NCBI RefSeq assembly: GCF_037975245.1
Contig: NC_092578.1
Span: 18,371,321-18,435,320, forward strand
DNA: 64,000 nucleotides
From: Apostichopus japonicus
Taxonomy: Eukaryota > Echinodermata > Holothuroidea > Aspidochirotida > Stichopodidae
Direction: 5' to 3'
Shown in pieces: positions 11,941 through 25,298 of this stretch. The notes under the pieces are model-generated. The model was not told the DNA's origin. It searched no databases and was given only the letters and a program-made list of their open reading frames with translations. The translations under genes and the position numbers were made by a program. The number at the start of each line of letters is the position of its first letter. Position 1 is the stretch's first letter.

Positions 11941-14900
11941 CATAATAATTAATAATATATTATTATTTGTCAGATTCAGCATTGTTGAATAAGCAAACCA
12001 AAAAAACCTCAATAAGATAAATGAACAATGGTAACATCAATTTGCATGCATATCTCATGATATTTACACTATCGGTGAACATTGTTTTACTCTGACTTTG
12101 GACAGCTAGTTTGGTAAATATGTACGTTTGGACATAATTTCCGGTTAATGAAAGGCCGGGCACTATTATCTACACTACCGTGTACTGTGCCCGCGCCGCC
12201 CCTCCCCCCCTCCCCCAGAACGTTCCTCTGGTACATGTACCGTAGTAATGGCCGACCGTTCAGCGATCACTAGCAAAATCTGTGTCCGGGTCGCGATCAG
12301 ATTAACAGCCTCCGGTTCCCTAAGTCATGCTTATCTAAACTTGACACACGGATAAGATGTGCCCCCCCCCTCCCCGCGCTACATTTCCATCGACCACAAC
12401 ATTTGCACAGATACATGTATAAGAGCTACTGAATTTTGTTTGTTCCAAACATATTCGTTGTGTCTATAAATTCAAGCTCAAGGAAAATATGACTTTCAAA
12501 CATATGTAACGCAATCCATGTGTCCTTGTGTTTATTTGGTTATTTGTTGTGTTGTTTTGCTCAATCGAAACTTGCTATAAGTGTGTGGTCTAAGACAACA
12601 GAAGAAGAGAAACGTGTAATAAACATATTTAGGAAATGACAGCCTTACGCAGGCTATACTCTAAACCATATATATTTGATTAAAGGTCGGCAGAAAGAAA
12701 GTAATAAATTTAATTCTAACCAAACAACTTGACAAATGAGATTAAACAGGTTCACCTCTTTGGACGGCTAACGGTTGGATGTTCAATGATATACGTTGGA
12801 AACTCAAATTTATTCATTCGTTTCCAAAAATAGTTATCACTTCATAGTTAGCTTGATATGCCAATCAGTTTTTCCTGTATGATGTTTAAGAATTGTAAGA
12901 AATAAACGAAAGTAAAAATTGATTACCGCAGTGTCAAGAAAATAAATATGAAATATGTTATGACTATAATATACAATATGCAACCTTTCCCCAACGGTGG
13001 CAGATGGTATTACGCAGATTTTCAAGTAACAGTATATTTTTATCATGCTGGACAGTTTACGCTTAACATTCTCCGCGAGCTTTAAATTGCGAAAGAGTCT
13101 ACATGTCTTACAAACATTACAATGGATGTAGAAAACTAGAACGCCTTTTCTAAATAGAAAGAACAAGAAAAACAAGCTTCCGAAGAGGAAGACGTCTAGG
13201 CCTATATACACTTATTTTTAGCTCGATATTCAGTCTCGCACATGCGTAATAGGTCACGAGGATTGGTCAAAAAGAATTCCACAGAGACAAAGTCCACAGG
13301 CTTTTCCTATATAGGGATAAGGTGCCAGCCTGGCATACCTTGATCCGTTACCTAGTTCATATTCTCTTCAAGTTGATCAATATCTTATAATATCTCATGA
13401 ATATGTTAATTTAATTATTTTGTGTTGTTCATAATAAACATCTCTATCAATTTGAGTAAACCTTATGTTTGTCTTTAATACTTCTCTTGAAGTGATCACC
13501 TATAATTACAAATATCTATCTCCATCTTCTTAATTGAATATGCCTGGGATAAAGAGCGTTAAGGCATTCTTACAAGTTTGTTACATTCCACCAATATCGT
13601 CGGAATACTGGAACAGCTTCAGTTATCTGAATTTAACGTTCACCACTTTTCTCATCTTGGCTAAAGAAAGGGTAAGAGAAAAGTTCGTGTGGGGAAAAAA
13701 AAGAAGAAGTAACTTGCTTATTTACTTCTTACGTTATAAATTTGAAGTTAGTTACACCTTGGAAGTTATAAATCACCGCCTACTATTTAGACGTTTACCA
13801 GATGCGCCTCATTAGCAAGATTATTTTAGGGGGCAAATTTAAGCCTTGAAATAGGTTGTACACTATGCAGTACACAATTTATCCCCGCCGTAGACCAAAA
13901 CGATCAAGAATGTTGTTTAAAAATGCTGGGGCTTCGTTAGGGTGCAAGGCAGTTTTATGGCATCAGATATATTACACAGAGTAAGGTTAAACCCCATACG
14001 CATATACAAACACCGGGTGTACCGGTTTAGCGAAGGATATATACAGTAGCAGTTTGTCATAACAATAATAAACTCAGAAATTTCTGGAGCCTCATTTCAC
14101 CCAATTAGCTCCATTTCTTTGTAGGTGTTGACCAGACAAAGAGTAGAAATGGAAATTTTAAGTACTTCACTGTCTTTGAAAGATCAAGTAGTTATCTGCA
14201 GTTCTAAAGATGTGGCCACTATAAAAAAAAAAAAAGTTTTGATGAGAATTTTTTTTTTTTTTTTGCTCTCTGAAAGTATTTGCTGATTTCGCTCCTGATT
14301 AAAAGGCAATTCATTATCTAAAGACGAACATGGTATCTATAAAGAGTATGTTTATAGTAAAAGTAGGTAAAAAGCGCTCGATTAGGTAGGTGGTGAACAA
14401 CTTTTATCTTATGTTGACAGTCCAGATGGCATGAGATTGTAACTTCACATTATACGTGACGGAGAGGTTTGGGTGAATTTCATCCCTGGAAATTATCAAG
14501 TAAAGCCTGTCAAGTAGTTTATATGGACAAGATTTTCATCCTCCTGATGCCTCTCTCGCCCAAAGAATAAAATCTGAAATTCCACTTTGCTCTGTAACGT
14601 GTAGTAAAGAAAATATTATCCAGTATCTTTGATAATGATGGCGGCGTTACAATATCTTTATACAACGTGTTCACTGATGTGAAAAGAATATTGATATATT
14701 TGTGTTTACGAACTTCGTTAATTAGTTAGTGAGTGTTTGGCTTTTAAAGAATACATTCTCTAAATCAAAAGAAGCAGCTTGTTTGAAGCACCAGACTAAT
14801 AACAACGTTTGATTTATAGAATAATAAATTCGACTATAAAACACTTATTCGCCATTCTGGGACTTGAGTACGTGCCTTACGATATACGTTCCCGTGTCTT

Positions 14901-15136
14901 CAACTTGTTTAATTAACTGTTTGCAATACATCCCATCACGTGCGTTCAAGGTAAATCATGTAGGTGGTGTTACATCGTACTTTAACTAACACCCTAAGAG
15001 GAAAACAAAGGGGGCGGGCGGGGGAGGGGGATTTATTGGTATGTAAAAGAACGCATCCATTGCTCTTGCAAGATGATTGGATCATTGTATGTTGCTGTTG
15101 TATTATGCAGTCCGCTTAATGAATATGTTAATAGCG
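11941..15136. other. No gene seen; about 3.2 kb
   Basis: AT-rich DNA with C-rich runs at about 12195-12218 and 12361-12375, and an A-run/T-run pair at about 14223-14275. A possible acceptor at about 14125 leads into a short open frame without a donor. The 124-codon minus-strand frame at 12837-13211 shows no recognisable motif and is within chance expectation for this base composition. Confidence 0.5.
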
Positions 15137-15144
15137 CAAACTAC
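15137..15144 (+). repeat. Left target-site duplication CAAACTAC
   Basis: Exact match to 16231-16238, on the other side of the element at 15145-16230. Confidence 0.88.
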
Positions 15145-15505
15145 CAGTGGCGGCGGAACCGGGGGGGGGGCTTGGGGGGGCTCAGCCCCCCCAATGAAAA
15201 GGTTGAGGGGGCAAATGCATGATAAGCCCCCCCAATATTTACCAAGGCTCCGAAACGTGCATCTACCCATTTTTCAATGCATACTTGTCGATCTGTCCGA
15301 TGCACACGTATACTACATAGGTGTAATAATTTTAGTAATTGCTGGGGACCCTCGGCCCGTCCCCTGGCTATTGACCACATTGTCACCCCAACCGAGTCCT
15401 CACGCCCCGTGAAAAGTGGAAGCAGTGAGTGTGAGTACCGGTAAGCGTAACACAACTTCGTCTTAGGCCAATGACTTGCCTCATTTCAGCCAGTTCTCCA
15501 ACATC

Positions 15506-15513
15506 CCCTTACT
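15506..15513 (+). repeat. Left target-site duplication CCCTTACT of nested MITE
   Basis: Exact match to 15920-15927. Confidence 0.88.
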
Positions 15514-15919
15514 TAGTGGCGGAGCGTCCATATATACAGTCAGGGGGCGGATGCCCCCCCGCCCCCCCGAAGGACTCAAATGGACTGCTGGCGCCCTTTT
15601 CAGCTTTTCACTACTTGTTTACTTATTCGCGATTATTGACTATTTTATTGCGCTCTCATATACCTATTGACATTTGTCATATTCTGTTGGTGTAATTTTC
15701 CGACAAAATGGCGACGACACCTATTTATTCTCCGTTTCTCTGCAAATAAGCAAGGCCCGGAAAGGGTCATTTCCTGCAATCTAGGGAGTATCTTTACTCG
15801 AAAATTTTCTGTACGCTCCGCGCCAACCTTTGGTGGCGCTCCGCTTAGATAGTGTGGAAAGCGCCCCTACAGACCATTCTTGCACCCCCCCTGACCAAAA
15901 CCCCCTAGCTCCGCCACTG
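15514..15919. mobile_element. Nested hAT-like MITE, 406 bp
   Basis: Ends TAGTGGCGGAGC and GCTCCGCCACTG are inverted repeats with one mismatch at the outermost base. They are bounded by a perfect 8 bp duplication (CCCTTACT) inside the larger element. It carries one GCGCCA/TGGCGC hairpin block at about 15817-15850 and no coding capacity. The intact duplication and position inside another copy make it the younger insertion. Confidence 0.88.
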
Positions 15920-15927
15920 CCCTTACT
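15920..15927 (+). repeat. Right target-site duplication CCCTTACT
   Basis: Exact match to 15506-15513. Confidence 0.88.
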
Positions 15928-16230
15928 ACACTCAAAAACGTCTTTGCGGGTACACTACGAGTTATAGCTACTCTCTTAAACACCATCGAATATACAAATT
16001 ACAATGTTTTCACAGACTTTTACGGAATCTGAGAAATTGCAGGCTTGAGACCCATATTTTAGGGCTAGGTATTCGCAGCATAAAACACTCGGGAAGTGCC
16101 GTTTCCGGCCATCTGGGGGTTTGAAAAAAAAAAAAATTCTTGTACGCTCCGCGCCAACCGATGGTGGCGCTCCGCTTAGATAGTATCGACACATTAGCCC
16201 CCCAATAATTTTTCCGTTCCGCCGCGCCTG

Positions 16231-16238
16231 CAAACTAC
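16231..16238 (+). repeat. Right target-site duplication CAAACTAC
   Basis: Exact match to 15137-15144. Confidence 0.88.
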
Positions 16239-16257
16239 TGCTTAATATATGTATTAT

Positions 16258-16259
16258 GC

Positions 16260-16305
<46 letters not shown>
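16258..16305. repeat. (TA)n microsatellite
   Basis: About 24 TA units with one TTTA interruption, 20 bases from the hAT element's duplication. Confidence 0.95.
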
Positions 16306-16306
16306 C

Positions 16307-16992
16307 AGTATTACTAAGTCACGTTGTTAGCTGTTTACGAAAAAATGCGTTCCAAGCGGTGGGAAGAAAATTAGCGGCTATCTTTTAGCTTTATAAAGGA
16401 TTATTGTATCTAGCTAACTGCGTTCGTCTCACATTCAGTTCCCCGACTGCATGTAAAACGATTTAAAACTTTCGCTCTACTGACAAGCCACTCAAATCTC
16501 CCCCCCCCCCCCCACCTCCCCCTCTGTTTGCGGACGTCATTGATCTCCAAGTTATTGGACTCGTCGCATAAAGCACCTTCCATATCGGTCATACATATCC
16601 AAATACAGAAATGTATAGGTTAAGATATTTATTATAAGATGGAAAACAACATGTGAGAACGGTACGAGGTGCAAAGCATAACATAAGGCCACGCATCATC
16701 TGTTTAAAGGACAACATTAGCTGTTAAATGGTTCGACACATAACGTATATTGATATAACCATATACCGGTAGCCCATCGTAATAATAGAAAGGTTCATGT
16801 GATATTTTCGTTCTACGCACAGCGTGTAATTCAAATACATCTGTATAACGCTGAGAAGATGTTTATATAGAAACACTATGGACGCTATAAAAGAATGAAT
16901 GAGGTCATTTCCACTGGTACACTGCTTCAAACGATGAAACTATTTGTTGATACATTGTTTGACCGATTAAAATGTTGATGAACTTCACACAA
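16307..16992. other. No gene seen
   Basis: AT-rich DNA with a C-run at 16500-16513. No supportable gene. Confidence 0.5.
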
Positions 16993-16995
16993 TAT

Positions 16996-17029
<34 letters not shown>

Positions 17030-17065
17030 GTGGTATTTGGATACATACATACATTTATACACACA

Positions 17066-17141
<76 letters not shown>

Positions 17142-17203
17142 GAAGATTTGACTTAATTCAATCGCAATCATGTTTTGCTATTAACGGAAGTAAGATTAGC
17201 ATC

Positions 17204-17281
<78 letters not shown>
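16993..17281. repeat. Three (TA)n blocks
   Basis: Blocks at about 16996-17027, 17070-17139 and 17203-17281 are separated by short unique segments of 42 and 63 bases. Confidence 0.96.
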
Positions 17282-17285
<4 letters not shown>

Positions 17286-19129
17286 AAATCATTTACTGCA
17301 AAACTCGTATATAAATAATAAAGTAATTAAGAAATTAGAAATTAACATGGGGCATTGCATCTGCATTCTATTTTTTAGAGAGTCATTAGCAATGGCATTT
17401 CATTTAAAAACATTAAAATGAAAAAAAACAAAAACACTTTAAACCCATTAGTTGCACTGAAAACAAAAGCAGCGTATATGCAATAATTATGTTTTTAAAT
17501 CTGTAATTTGAGCTGATATCAGAAATGATTTTGATAGCAAGAGTATTTTTTTTCAAAACAATATTTTAAGATTGAAATGAAATTAATCTGAACATTTATT
17601 ATCAGGCTCTCTATCTGAGTGGCAAAATGGGCCTTACAAATACTTCATAATTTTAAAGAGAAATTGGATGGCCACTTTATAAGTATTCGAGATTCCTATT
17701 GCAATGGTTAACTGACATTTTGTTTTAACCTTTGTGTTTCTGAAATGCTTGGCAGATGAAAACAAAACATCAGTCGTTGGTGGCATAAAATAAAGCGATA
17801 TTAAATAATCGAATTAAAATAAAGCGAAATTAATAACACAAAATAAATCAAATGAAACAGTTGAAGTTGATCATTAGAAGAATGCCTGTTCGCCCTATAA
17901 GGGTAAACAGGAGAAACCTTCCAATTGGATAATATTCTTTAATTGCTTAGTTAAAATAGTGACCGTGTGCGGCGGCTGGAGGAGGGGTGGGGGGGGGGGG
18001 TGAGAGGAATATCTCGTGTAGTGTATTATTATAAGTCATAGTGGAAATTTGATTCAGAGTAGTTTACAGCAACAGACTGTTTCAAATCAAGTGAATCATT
18101 TACCTAAGCTATATTTTACAACCAAAAATGCATTTTCTCTTATGGGAGACAACACAAGTGTGACATTTATTCTTGCAGACCAAATCTTCCCGTTTTCTGC
18201 ATTTGGAAAGAATGTTTTCAGAGCCTGGAGCTCTCTGATTTTCTTTTTCTGACATATCGTTATATTTGACAAATGTCGTGACTATGTTTACGTACTTGAA
18301 AGCTTTACGTACGAAAATCGAAGTCATTTTCATTCAAATGCACATAACATAAAAAATAACATCCTCACTTAATATGATGGCCGTTAATGGCTATTTATCG
18401 CCATAAAAGCTAAAATCCCTTTCTCAGAAATGACCTAATGGGTTATAAAAGAAAGTTTATGTCATATATCTTAGTTGAAAATACAGTGCACACGCATATT
18501 ATGTACGTACATGCTAACTAAATTTACACATAAATTGTTTGATATTCACTATAATCGTATGTACACATGAATTGTTCAACAATTCCTTCAAAAACTACAG
18601 AGATTCCCGCCCTTTTATGAAGTCGTCTGACTTGTTGCTATGGAAGATGACATAATTTGTACATCGAAACAGAAAGAAGAAAGCCCGCTATCAGCCACGC
18701 ATCCGCAGAGGCCATTTAGATTAAGTTCTATATCAAATTCCTTTATCCATAAAGTTAAAATATATTTTTGAATTTATTTTACATGTATAAGAAAGCATTA
18801 TCATACCACCAGTCACGTGTTTGTTATAGTGCAATGTTCTATACTGCCCTTCTCGCTACACAACGGTGCAGTGAGCTGACAATTAGTGCTATAAGTTATG
18901 GCAGTCATATTTTTCCACCCCTACTACTATTTACAACAAGCAAGATAGTATTGGGGTGGCTATAATCTATTGTGAAACAGGCAAGGTCCTAGCTAGATTA
19001 AGTGCTGATATAGTTGTGTCGATTTTTCTAAACAAATTTCACGAGTTATCATAAATTGACGTTGATACAAGAAAATAACGGTGTCAAATTTGTACACATG
19101 TACCTATACCGTATGCGAGTACACTTGTA
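17282..19129. other. No gene seen; about 1.8 kb
   Basis: AT-rich DNA with a G-run at about 17988-18001. No recognisable coding segment on either strand. Confidence 0.5.
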
Positions 19130-19259
19130 TATATGTATTCATGTATGCATTTTATATATGTATGTGTGTATGTATATGTATGTATTTATGAATATATATA
19201 CATATATGTGTGTATAGACGTATGTATATATGTATTTTATATATATATATATATATCTG

Positions 19260-19310
<51 letters not shown>

Positions 19311-19370
19311 ATATTTATCTATGATTACATGTATGCATGTATACATGTATGCATGTATATGTATGCATGT
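19130..19370. repeat. Compound TATG/TA/GCATG-TATA microsatellite
   Basis: TATG-rich left part, pure TA in the centre (about 19265-19298), and atgtatgcatgtatac units at the right. Confidence 0.95.
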
Positions 19371-21070
19371 GATATGCAGGTATGCACGCAGATAACGCGA
19401 GACGTGTGATTGTAAACGCGAGTAGCGTTTTACTTGTAACCCCGCATGTTGCATTTAATCTGTCACACCTTGTTATTATCACACCCATCCCTTAAAGGAA
19501 AGACATGGGAATATGAAGACGTCACACCTTGTTTGCGGTAATTCCACTTAAATCGCATCGGGCATGACGAGGGGGTGGGGGGGGATGGGCGAAGGATCTG
19601 TAAATGGAGCAAAACAGTAGCCTTCATTAGAAATGACGGGTGCATATTTTACGTACTGGATTAAACATTAATAACTGGCAGATTACATTTTCAAAGCATC
19701 CGAACGATTTTATTCACATATTTTTCTCAGATAAGAATAAGACATTCTTGAATATAACATGGGTTGGTCAGAATAACACATAGTTACAGTCCCGCAATCT
19801 TAAAATAAAAGCATATCTTTACAGGTATTTCCGGTGGCAGACAAGTTTAATTGACTCTTATATGGAATAGAATAATATTCCACAGTTGGTTCAAAACCCC
19901 ATCTAAACGTTTTTGCCCTTAACCTCAAGATATGGTTGATTGAATGGAACCTTTTCTGACAGGCCAATCTGTCGATTCTTTCCTGAAGTCAAGCCGATAT
20001 ATATATACTATAGGTGGTCTGTATCGTCATAACGGAAAAGGTTCTTAAAAGCTTTTCTACTTTCCTATCATAATCTTCCTGTTTTATTTATTCTTCAAAC
20101 ATGATACATTAGGAATGTTTATTTAGCTGCCAAATGTACTCTGTTTGAAGAACTTTATCAAAATGCAACTGCTTTGTAGAATTACGTTGTTCCATCTTTG
20201 AATAAATGAGCTAAATATTATATGTGTAAAACAAACACATGTTTCCAGCTGCAATGTATTGATGACGTCATTCACTCCCCTGTTGCCAGATACATTAATT
20301 CACAAATATTACCACCAAATTAGACATACAAAAAACTGATATCTTCGCCGTACAAAATGCTATGCGGATGTGGTTTTTTACCAATAGACGTAGACAATTT
20401 TCGACATTGTTATTAAGTCATTGTACACGAATATCCCTTTAAGTTAAAGTCACGGTTGCTTGAACTTGAAACCTCGTGCGAGAGACGAGATTGGCATATA
20501 TGGTAGGACGAAATTATTCAAATATTCATGGAATAGATTTACACCGAATCCCTTTCTATATCAATTGCGTACTGGGCAATTAGAAGCTTTATTTCAGTTC
20601 ATTCGCACCACATAGTTTTGGTGTCAGAAGACTGGCATATGAAGTGACCTGTATTTCTAGACGACTTTTTTTTTTATACTTTTCACCTCTTGTCCCGTCC
20701 GACCGACTGTTTACGCCTCTGTTTGAATATATCTACACGTCGAGTCGTTATAGGTATTGTATACATTTGCATTATAGCACTGAGCATATACACGATGCCT
20801 ATACTTGTGTATAGTATATGTTAAGGACGAAGTAGGATGATTTTATTTTGAAATGTTAACCAAAACAGGAGGAGAGAGATAGAAAACGGATATCATTGAA
20901 TAATGTTATTGTATCTGTTCAGTTTGTCATGTTACAGTGAACACTTAATGATGACTTTAAAACGCACAGAACTGATGTTGATATGGTGTAGAACGGTTTG
21001 AAACACTGTTGTTATAGTCTTAGCTGTATTTCTAAAACACTTTTGGTTTGTTTTTAAAGAAATGACCAAT
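19371..21070. other. No gene seen; about 1.7 kb
   Basis: AT-rich DNA. An acceptor-like site at about 19824 opens into frames that all stop within 15 codons. Confidence 0.5.
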
Positions 21071-21075
21071 TTAAA

Positions 21076-21134
21076 CATCTAAGGGTCATCAAAGAAAGTG
21101 ACTGGACTACTAAGTCTAACAAACAAACCATTAT
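21076..21134 (+). repeat. Dispersed repeat C, copy 1
   Basis: Contains gggtcatc, aaagtgactggactact and agtctaac followed by acaaaccatt. Related copies lie at 34861-34919 (+), 36031-36087 (+, weaker) and 40266-40320 (-). No tRNA boxes or inverted ends are visible. It may be the core of an old SINE or other interspersed repeat. Confidence 0.65.
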
Positions 21135-21139
21135 AGATA

Positions 21140-23484
21140 TGTTAACATAATTATACCTTTTAAGATTTACTCCAGTGAAGACACATCTATTGGTAGACTT
21201 ATCACAATTTACAAAATAATTGAATAATATAAAATATTTAGAACCTTTCATCCACCGAGAAACCGACGACACCATGAATTTAAAAATCTGAAATTCTGCC
21301 TATAAAGCCTTCCTTTAAAACTCTGTGAAATGCCATTCATGCTCCTCTATAACTCGACTCCTCGATTAACATGGATTCCGGCATACTTGATCTTCTAAAT
21401 CATTAATTAAGCATCAATAAGTCATCTTGTTAAGAGTGATATATATATATATATAGAGTTTGCCTCATACACACTTTGCAAAGTATTATACAACGGTGTT
21501 AAAGTGAACTTAGTTTGAACCTTATAAAAGGTACTACCCTTTAATCGACTTGGGGCATGTCAAACCCATGGAAGCAGTACTTTGTTGATCGTTATCAACT
21601 TTTCAGCAAGATCATCAGTATTTAGTTCCCTCTCGATGGGACTCATAATACTTCACTTGACGTAAGACCTTCGTGATCACATGGTTACTGTCTCACTGTA
21701 AGAGGAGGACTGGAGTTGAAATTGGATCAAGAAATTTAGGGTTTTCGTGGCCAAGTTTTATCCTGGGTGACCTTTCCGTAAGAGCGATACATATCCATGG
21801 TAACAACTTGAAATCGAGTAACTCATCGGCCACTACAGTTTCTCAAATCGGTCGGTTCAGTCTCTGACCTTTTTATGGTGTCATTCCCTGTAATGCAGGG
21901 TTTTTCATAGATATCAATTAGACACATTTAGGATTGCGATGAATAATTAATATTTTGTTATATTAATTATAATTGATTCGGTCGGACGGGTGTAATGTTA
22001 ATCAGGTCATTAGAGTATACTTTTCACAACATGATGCATTTTTTATATGTTTGGCATCAGTATTGTTATAATGCGCGCAATCATACACGAGATCGGACAC
22101 GCTTTAAAGAGCTGCCCTGTCCATATCCGAATTTTCATTATTAAACAAAATTATCATGGATAACTGACAACAAAAATCCATGAGAATTCCTGATTTCCTT
22201 TTAATGATTTCATTTACGTTTATTGGTTCTCTTATTATCTTTAATATATGTTCCTTTCTTTTCGTCTTCTATATTCGCAAGCAGAAATATAGGATGATAT
22301 TGTGATATTGACAAGCAATAATCGATACAAACTTATACAACCACCGAAAGTAAAATGAGAAGTAACACATGCAATCAGTATACTGATATTAGAAAACATA
22401 TCTATAGCTGTTTATCAAATCGATGGATCAATAATTCTCATTACATCAACATTTTAAAGTAAAGTCGATATTTGTGACGTTTCTTATATTCTGTTTACAT
22501 ATCTACCCTTTGTCAAATCTGAATATGTAACGAGCGTCTATAGACACTATAAAGACATTCCGGGGCGGTCTAGTTGAAAGAAATTCCATTGCAAACAATT
22601 CGTGCCTGTGTTTTATCGAAGTGTTCATCTAGGTACGATGTTATATATATATAAAATTATAATAACAGCTTTTAGTCAAGTTTTTTGGGAGTTTAATTTA
22701 GGCAATGGATTAGCCAAACGCATGAGCAGAGTAACTGACGTCATCAACCTATACATCTGACTTTAAAAATGTGCCATACATTTATTGATCTTCTAGGGAC
22801 TAAGGGGGAATATAGTCTTTAATATCAGGCAAGAAACAGATGCTAAACTCAGCAGCCGGCAATTTTTCGTTTCATTGGACTGTGAAATATTTAAACATAT
22901 AATATTCTTATGACACATCGTATACCCTAAGAATGTATATAAACACAACGAAATCGATTTTGCAGACGTTATCAAATACATAACTGGAAATATGATTGGA
23001 TTGGTTGTCTTTAAAGCAAAAATAAATAAATATATGAAACATGAGTGGTCGGTAGGATTGAAAACAAACCACTAAAGGTACATCAAATTCGTTCAAAAAT
23101 GTACAAAATAAAATGTGAAAGACAATAAAACGATCTGATTTCGTATTTATGTTATGAGCAAACATTGTATATAGTTAATATAGTATAACGTTGCATAATT
23201 CGACGATTTGGAACATAAGACGACTTACCACCTTTAACTAAAATGATTAAACAAAACAAAGATAAACCCATTTTAGTGTGATATATATTTCTATACTGAG
23301 ATATGAAATTGATAGATATGCTTAAACAGCTACAAACATGCATGACCTTAAAACCAAGTTTTCAAAACAATGTTTAAGACAGTTGTGAATAATCTATTCG
23401 TGAAATGTTTCATGAGTTTTTCATAATTTGTATATACATTTTCACACATGTAAACATTTCATAAATAAATACCGTCTACACTGA
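21140..23484. other. No gene seen; about 2.3 kb
   Basis: AT-rich DNA. At 21584-21618 the minus strand shows CTGATGA followed by a perfect GTTGAT/ATCAAC hairpin (see findings). A possible 55-base exon (21606-21660) has reasonable splice sites but no recognisable product. Confidence 0.5.
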
Positions 23485-23566
23485 CTTGTGGCAAACTGTA
23501 ACAGTAAAACGACGGACTACTTCTCCACACGCGGACTGTAGTTTTACTGTGATAGTAAGCCACAAG
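23485..23566 (+). ncRNA. pre-miRNA-sized hairpin
   Basis: The left arm at 23485-23510 starts cttgtggc and ends cagtaaaac. The right arm at 23541-23566 starts gttttactg and ends gccacaag. They pair over 26 positions with about 4 mismatches around a 30-base loop. Size and mismatched stem fit a pre-miRNA, but also the core of a small palindromic MITE. There is no expression evidence, and I do not recognise a known miRNA seed. Confidence 0.35.
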
Positions 23567-25229
23567 CGATTTTCCCCCTTTTTGTTAGTTTACTATTGAG
23601 CTCAATTGTAACTTTAAAAAACTCAAGATTAAAAACAGATGTTAAGATTTAATAATATCAAGTTTCATAATAAGTCGAAATCTATAAAAAAAATAATAAT
23701 AATAATGAATAATAAAAAACCGTCAATTTATATAATTATGTAGTCATATAAACTCCCTCTGATAATAACAAGTCACGTTGATGCTGAACAGACCTAAAAG
23801 AACAATAAATACATGGCAGACATTTTGTTGTTCGTGCAGTTTGTGTAAAGTGAGAACCTCTGTATAGTTACAAGCAGGAAACTTCTAGAGACGTTCTTCA
23901 TTTCCTTCCCCTCAATGTTTTTATTTTATTTTATTTTATTTTCTCTTTCTTCTTCTTCTCTCTCTCCATCTCTCCACCTCCTCCTCCTCTCTCTCTTTCT
24001 CCTTTGTTATTGAACAATTGACTCTCTTTTTGAAAAGGTCGCATTCTTTGCTACAACATTTTCTAAAAATTGAAACCTATCGGCCCCGAGAGTTTTGTAT
24101 CTTTGGTAAAATAAACTAAATCAGCCAATTTTGAAACGGTGAATGTGATCAACTTGCAATTCTTGAGGGTATTTTGCTCAAAATCTCTGGCAGATAAAAG
24201 GGGGAAAAAAAAGAGTAATAAAGTTTCAGCTAAAGGATATGATGGGGGGGATGACAAAAACCTTGTAATGGCGTCAAGTTAGTGGCATCCTCTAAATATT
24301 GACTTTTTTCCTTCCTTGGGGCTGATATTAAATGACTTAAACAAAAGGCATGGCGATGTCATAGCGGATTTTGATTAAGATGAACGGTCTCAATGTATAG
24401 AGATTAGACGACGGGGGGGGGGGGGCAGGGTGGGTAGGTTGTCTGAACCGTAACATACTGTAATCTGGTAAAATAGGTTTACATTGATCTGATCACATGT
24501 CGTGTTGTATAACAAAAAATAAAAACAATATCATTGGGTTTAACAGACCTAATACATCATCTCAAGGCCACACGTTAATACGTCTGAGACATTTTGTCAA
24601 GTTTAAAGTGTATTTTACCATAGTATACTGTACGGAAAATGAAAGAAAAACATAGCCTTTTTTTCCGGAGGGTAAGAAAAGAAGGTTTTGATATCTTGAA
24701 TCGTTAAGCCAACATTTTGTCAAGAAATAACACTGGATTCAGTTTTCCCGACTATTGTCAAACATTCAAAGAAGGATATAAGGACAGTTTGTTTAAAACC
24801 TAATGACATAAAGGAATAAACATTCTTTAATAGATTACATTTTAAGAAGACGCGGATATACTCTACTAGTCCATTTGCCAATTAAGTTGAGACCATTTAA
24901 GAACTAACATGGTTTGTAAATATTTAGTTTTAATGGGGTACAACGTCTAGGTGAAATCTACAAATCACATGTAACATGCCCCTTAATTTAAGGTTATTGT
25001 ATTTCGTAGATTATACCCCCGCAGACTTCCAATTTATCCGACGCGACTCGCTTTCATTATGTATAAACATTATGTATTATTTTGCCATTTTTGGTCCCTT
25101 CAAAGTTGTTGTTGTTTTTTAATAATGAGTTATAGTAATAAATCAATAGTCGATTAGGGCACAGTCCTCCAACTAAAATTTATCCCAGTAGGTTTTATCA
25201 TATCTTCAAGAAGCCGTGTGTTTCGTCTT
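23567..25229. other. No gene seen; includes polypyrimidine tract
   Basis: AT-rich DNA. From about 23921 to 24005 the plus strand is almost pure pyrimidine, beginning with (TTTTA)n. A G-run lies at about 24413-24426. Confidence 0.55.
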
Positions 25230-25230
25230 C

Positions 25231-25250
25231 TTATATATATATATATATCT

Positions 25251-25294
<44 letters not shown>
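25231..25294. repeat. (TA)n microsatellite
   Basis: TA units interrupted by tctatacata at about 25249-25257. Confidence 0.96.

Positions 25295-25298
<4 letters not shown>

Larger units (their letters stand above)
15145..16230. mobile_element. hAT-like nonautonomous element, interrupted by a MITE
   Basis: Begins CAGTGGCGGCGGAAC and ends GTTCCGCCGCGCCTG. These are inverted with two or three mismatches and are bounded by the 8 bp duplication CAAACTAC. CAG...CTG ends with an 8 bp duplication are the hAT signature. Removing the nested MITE and one duplication leaves about 672 bases, too short for a transposase, and none is seen. The right part (cactcgggaagtgccgtttccggccatctgg at 16086-16116, hairpin block at 16135-16183) matches the element at 3308-4817. 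Confidence 0.85.

Noticed and set aside
12837-13211. 124-codon minus-strand frame
   Set aside because: Same chance argument; no motif or splice context recognised.
14126-14220. Exon starting after ATTTCTTTGTAG
   Set aside because: The acceptor is plausible and one frame stays open, but no donor is present at a sensible distance.
21606-21660. 55-base exon between TTTTCAG and GTAAGA
   Set aside because: Only one frame is open, the peptide is featureless, and the length is not a multiple of three; too weak to call.
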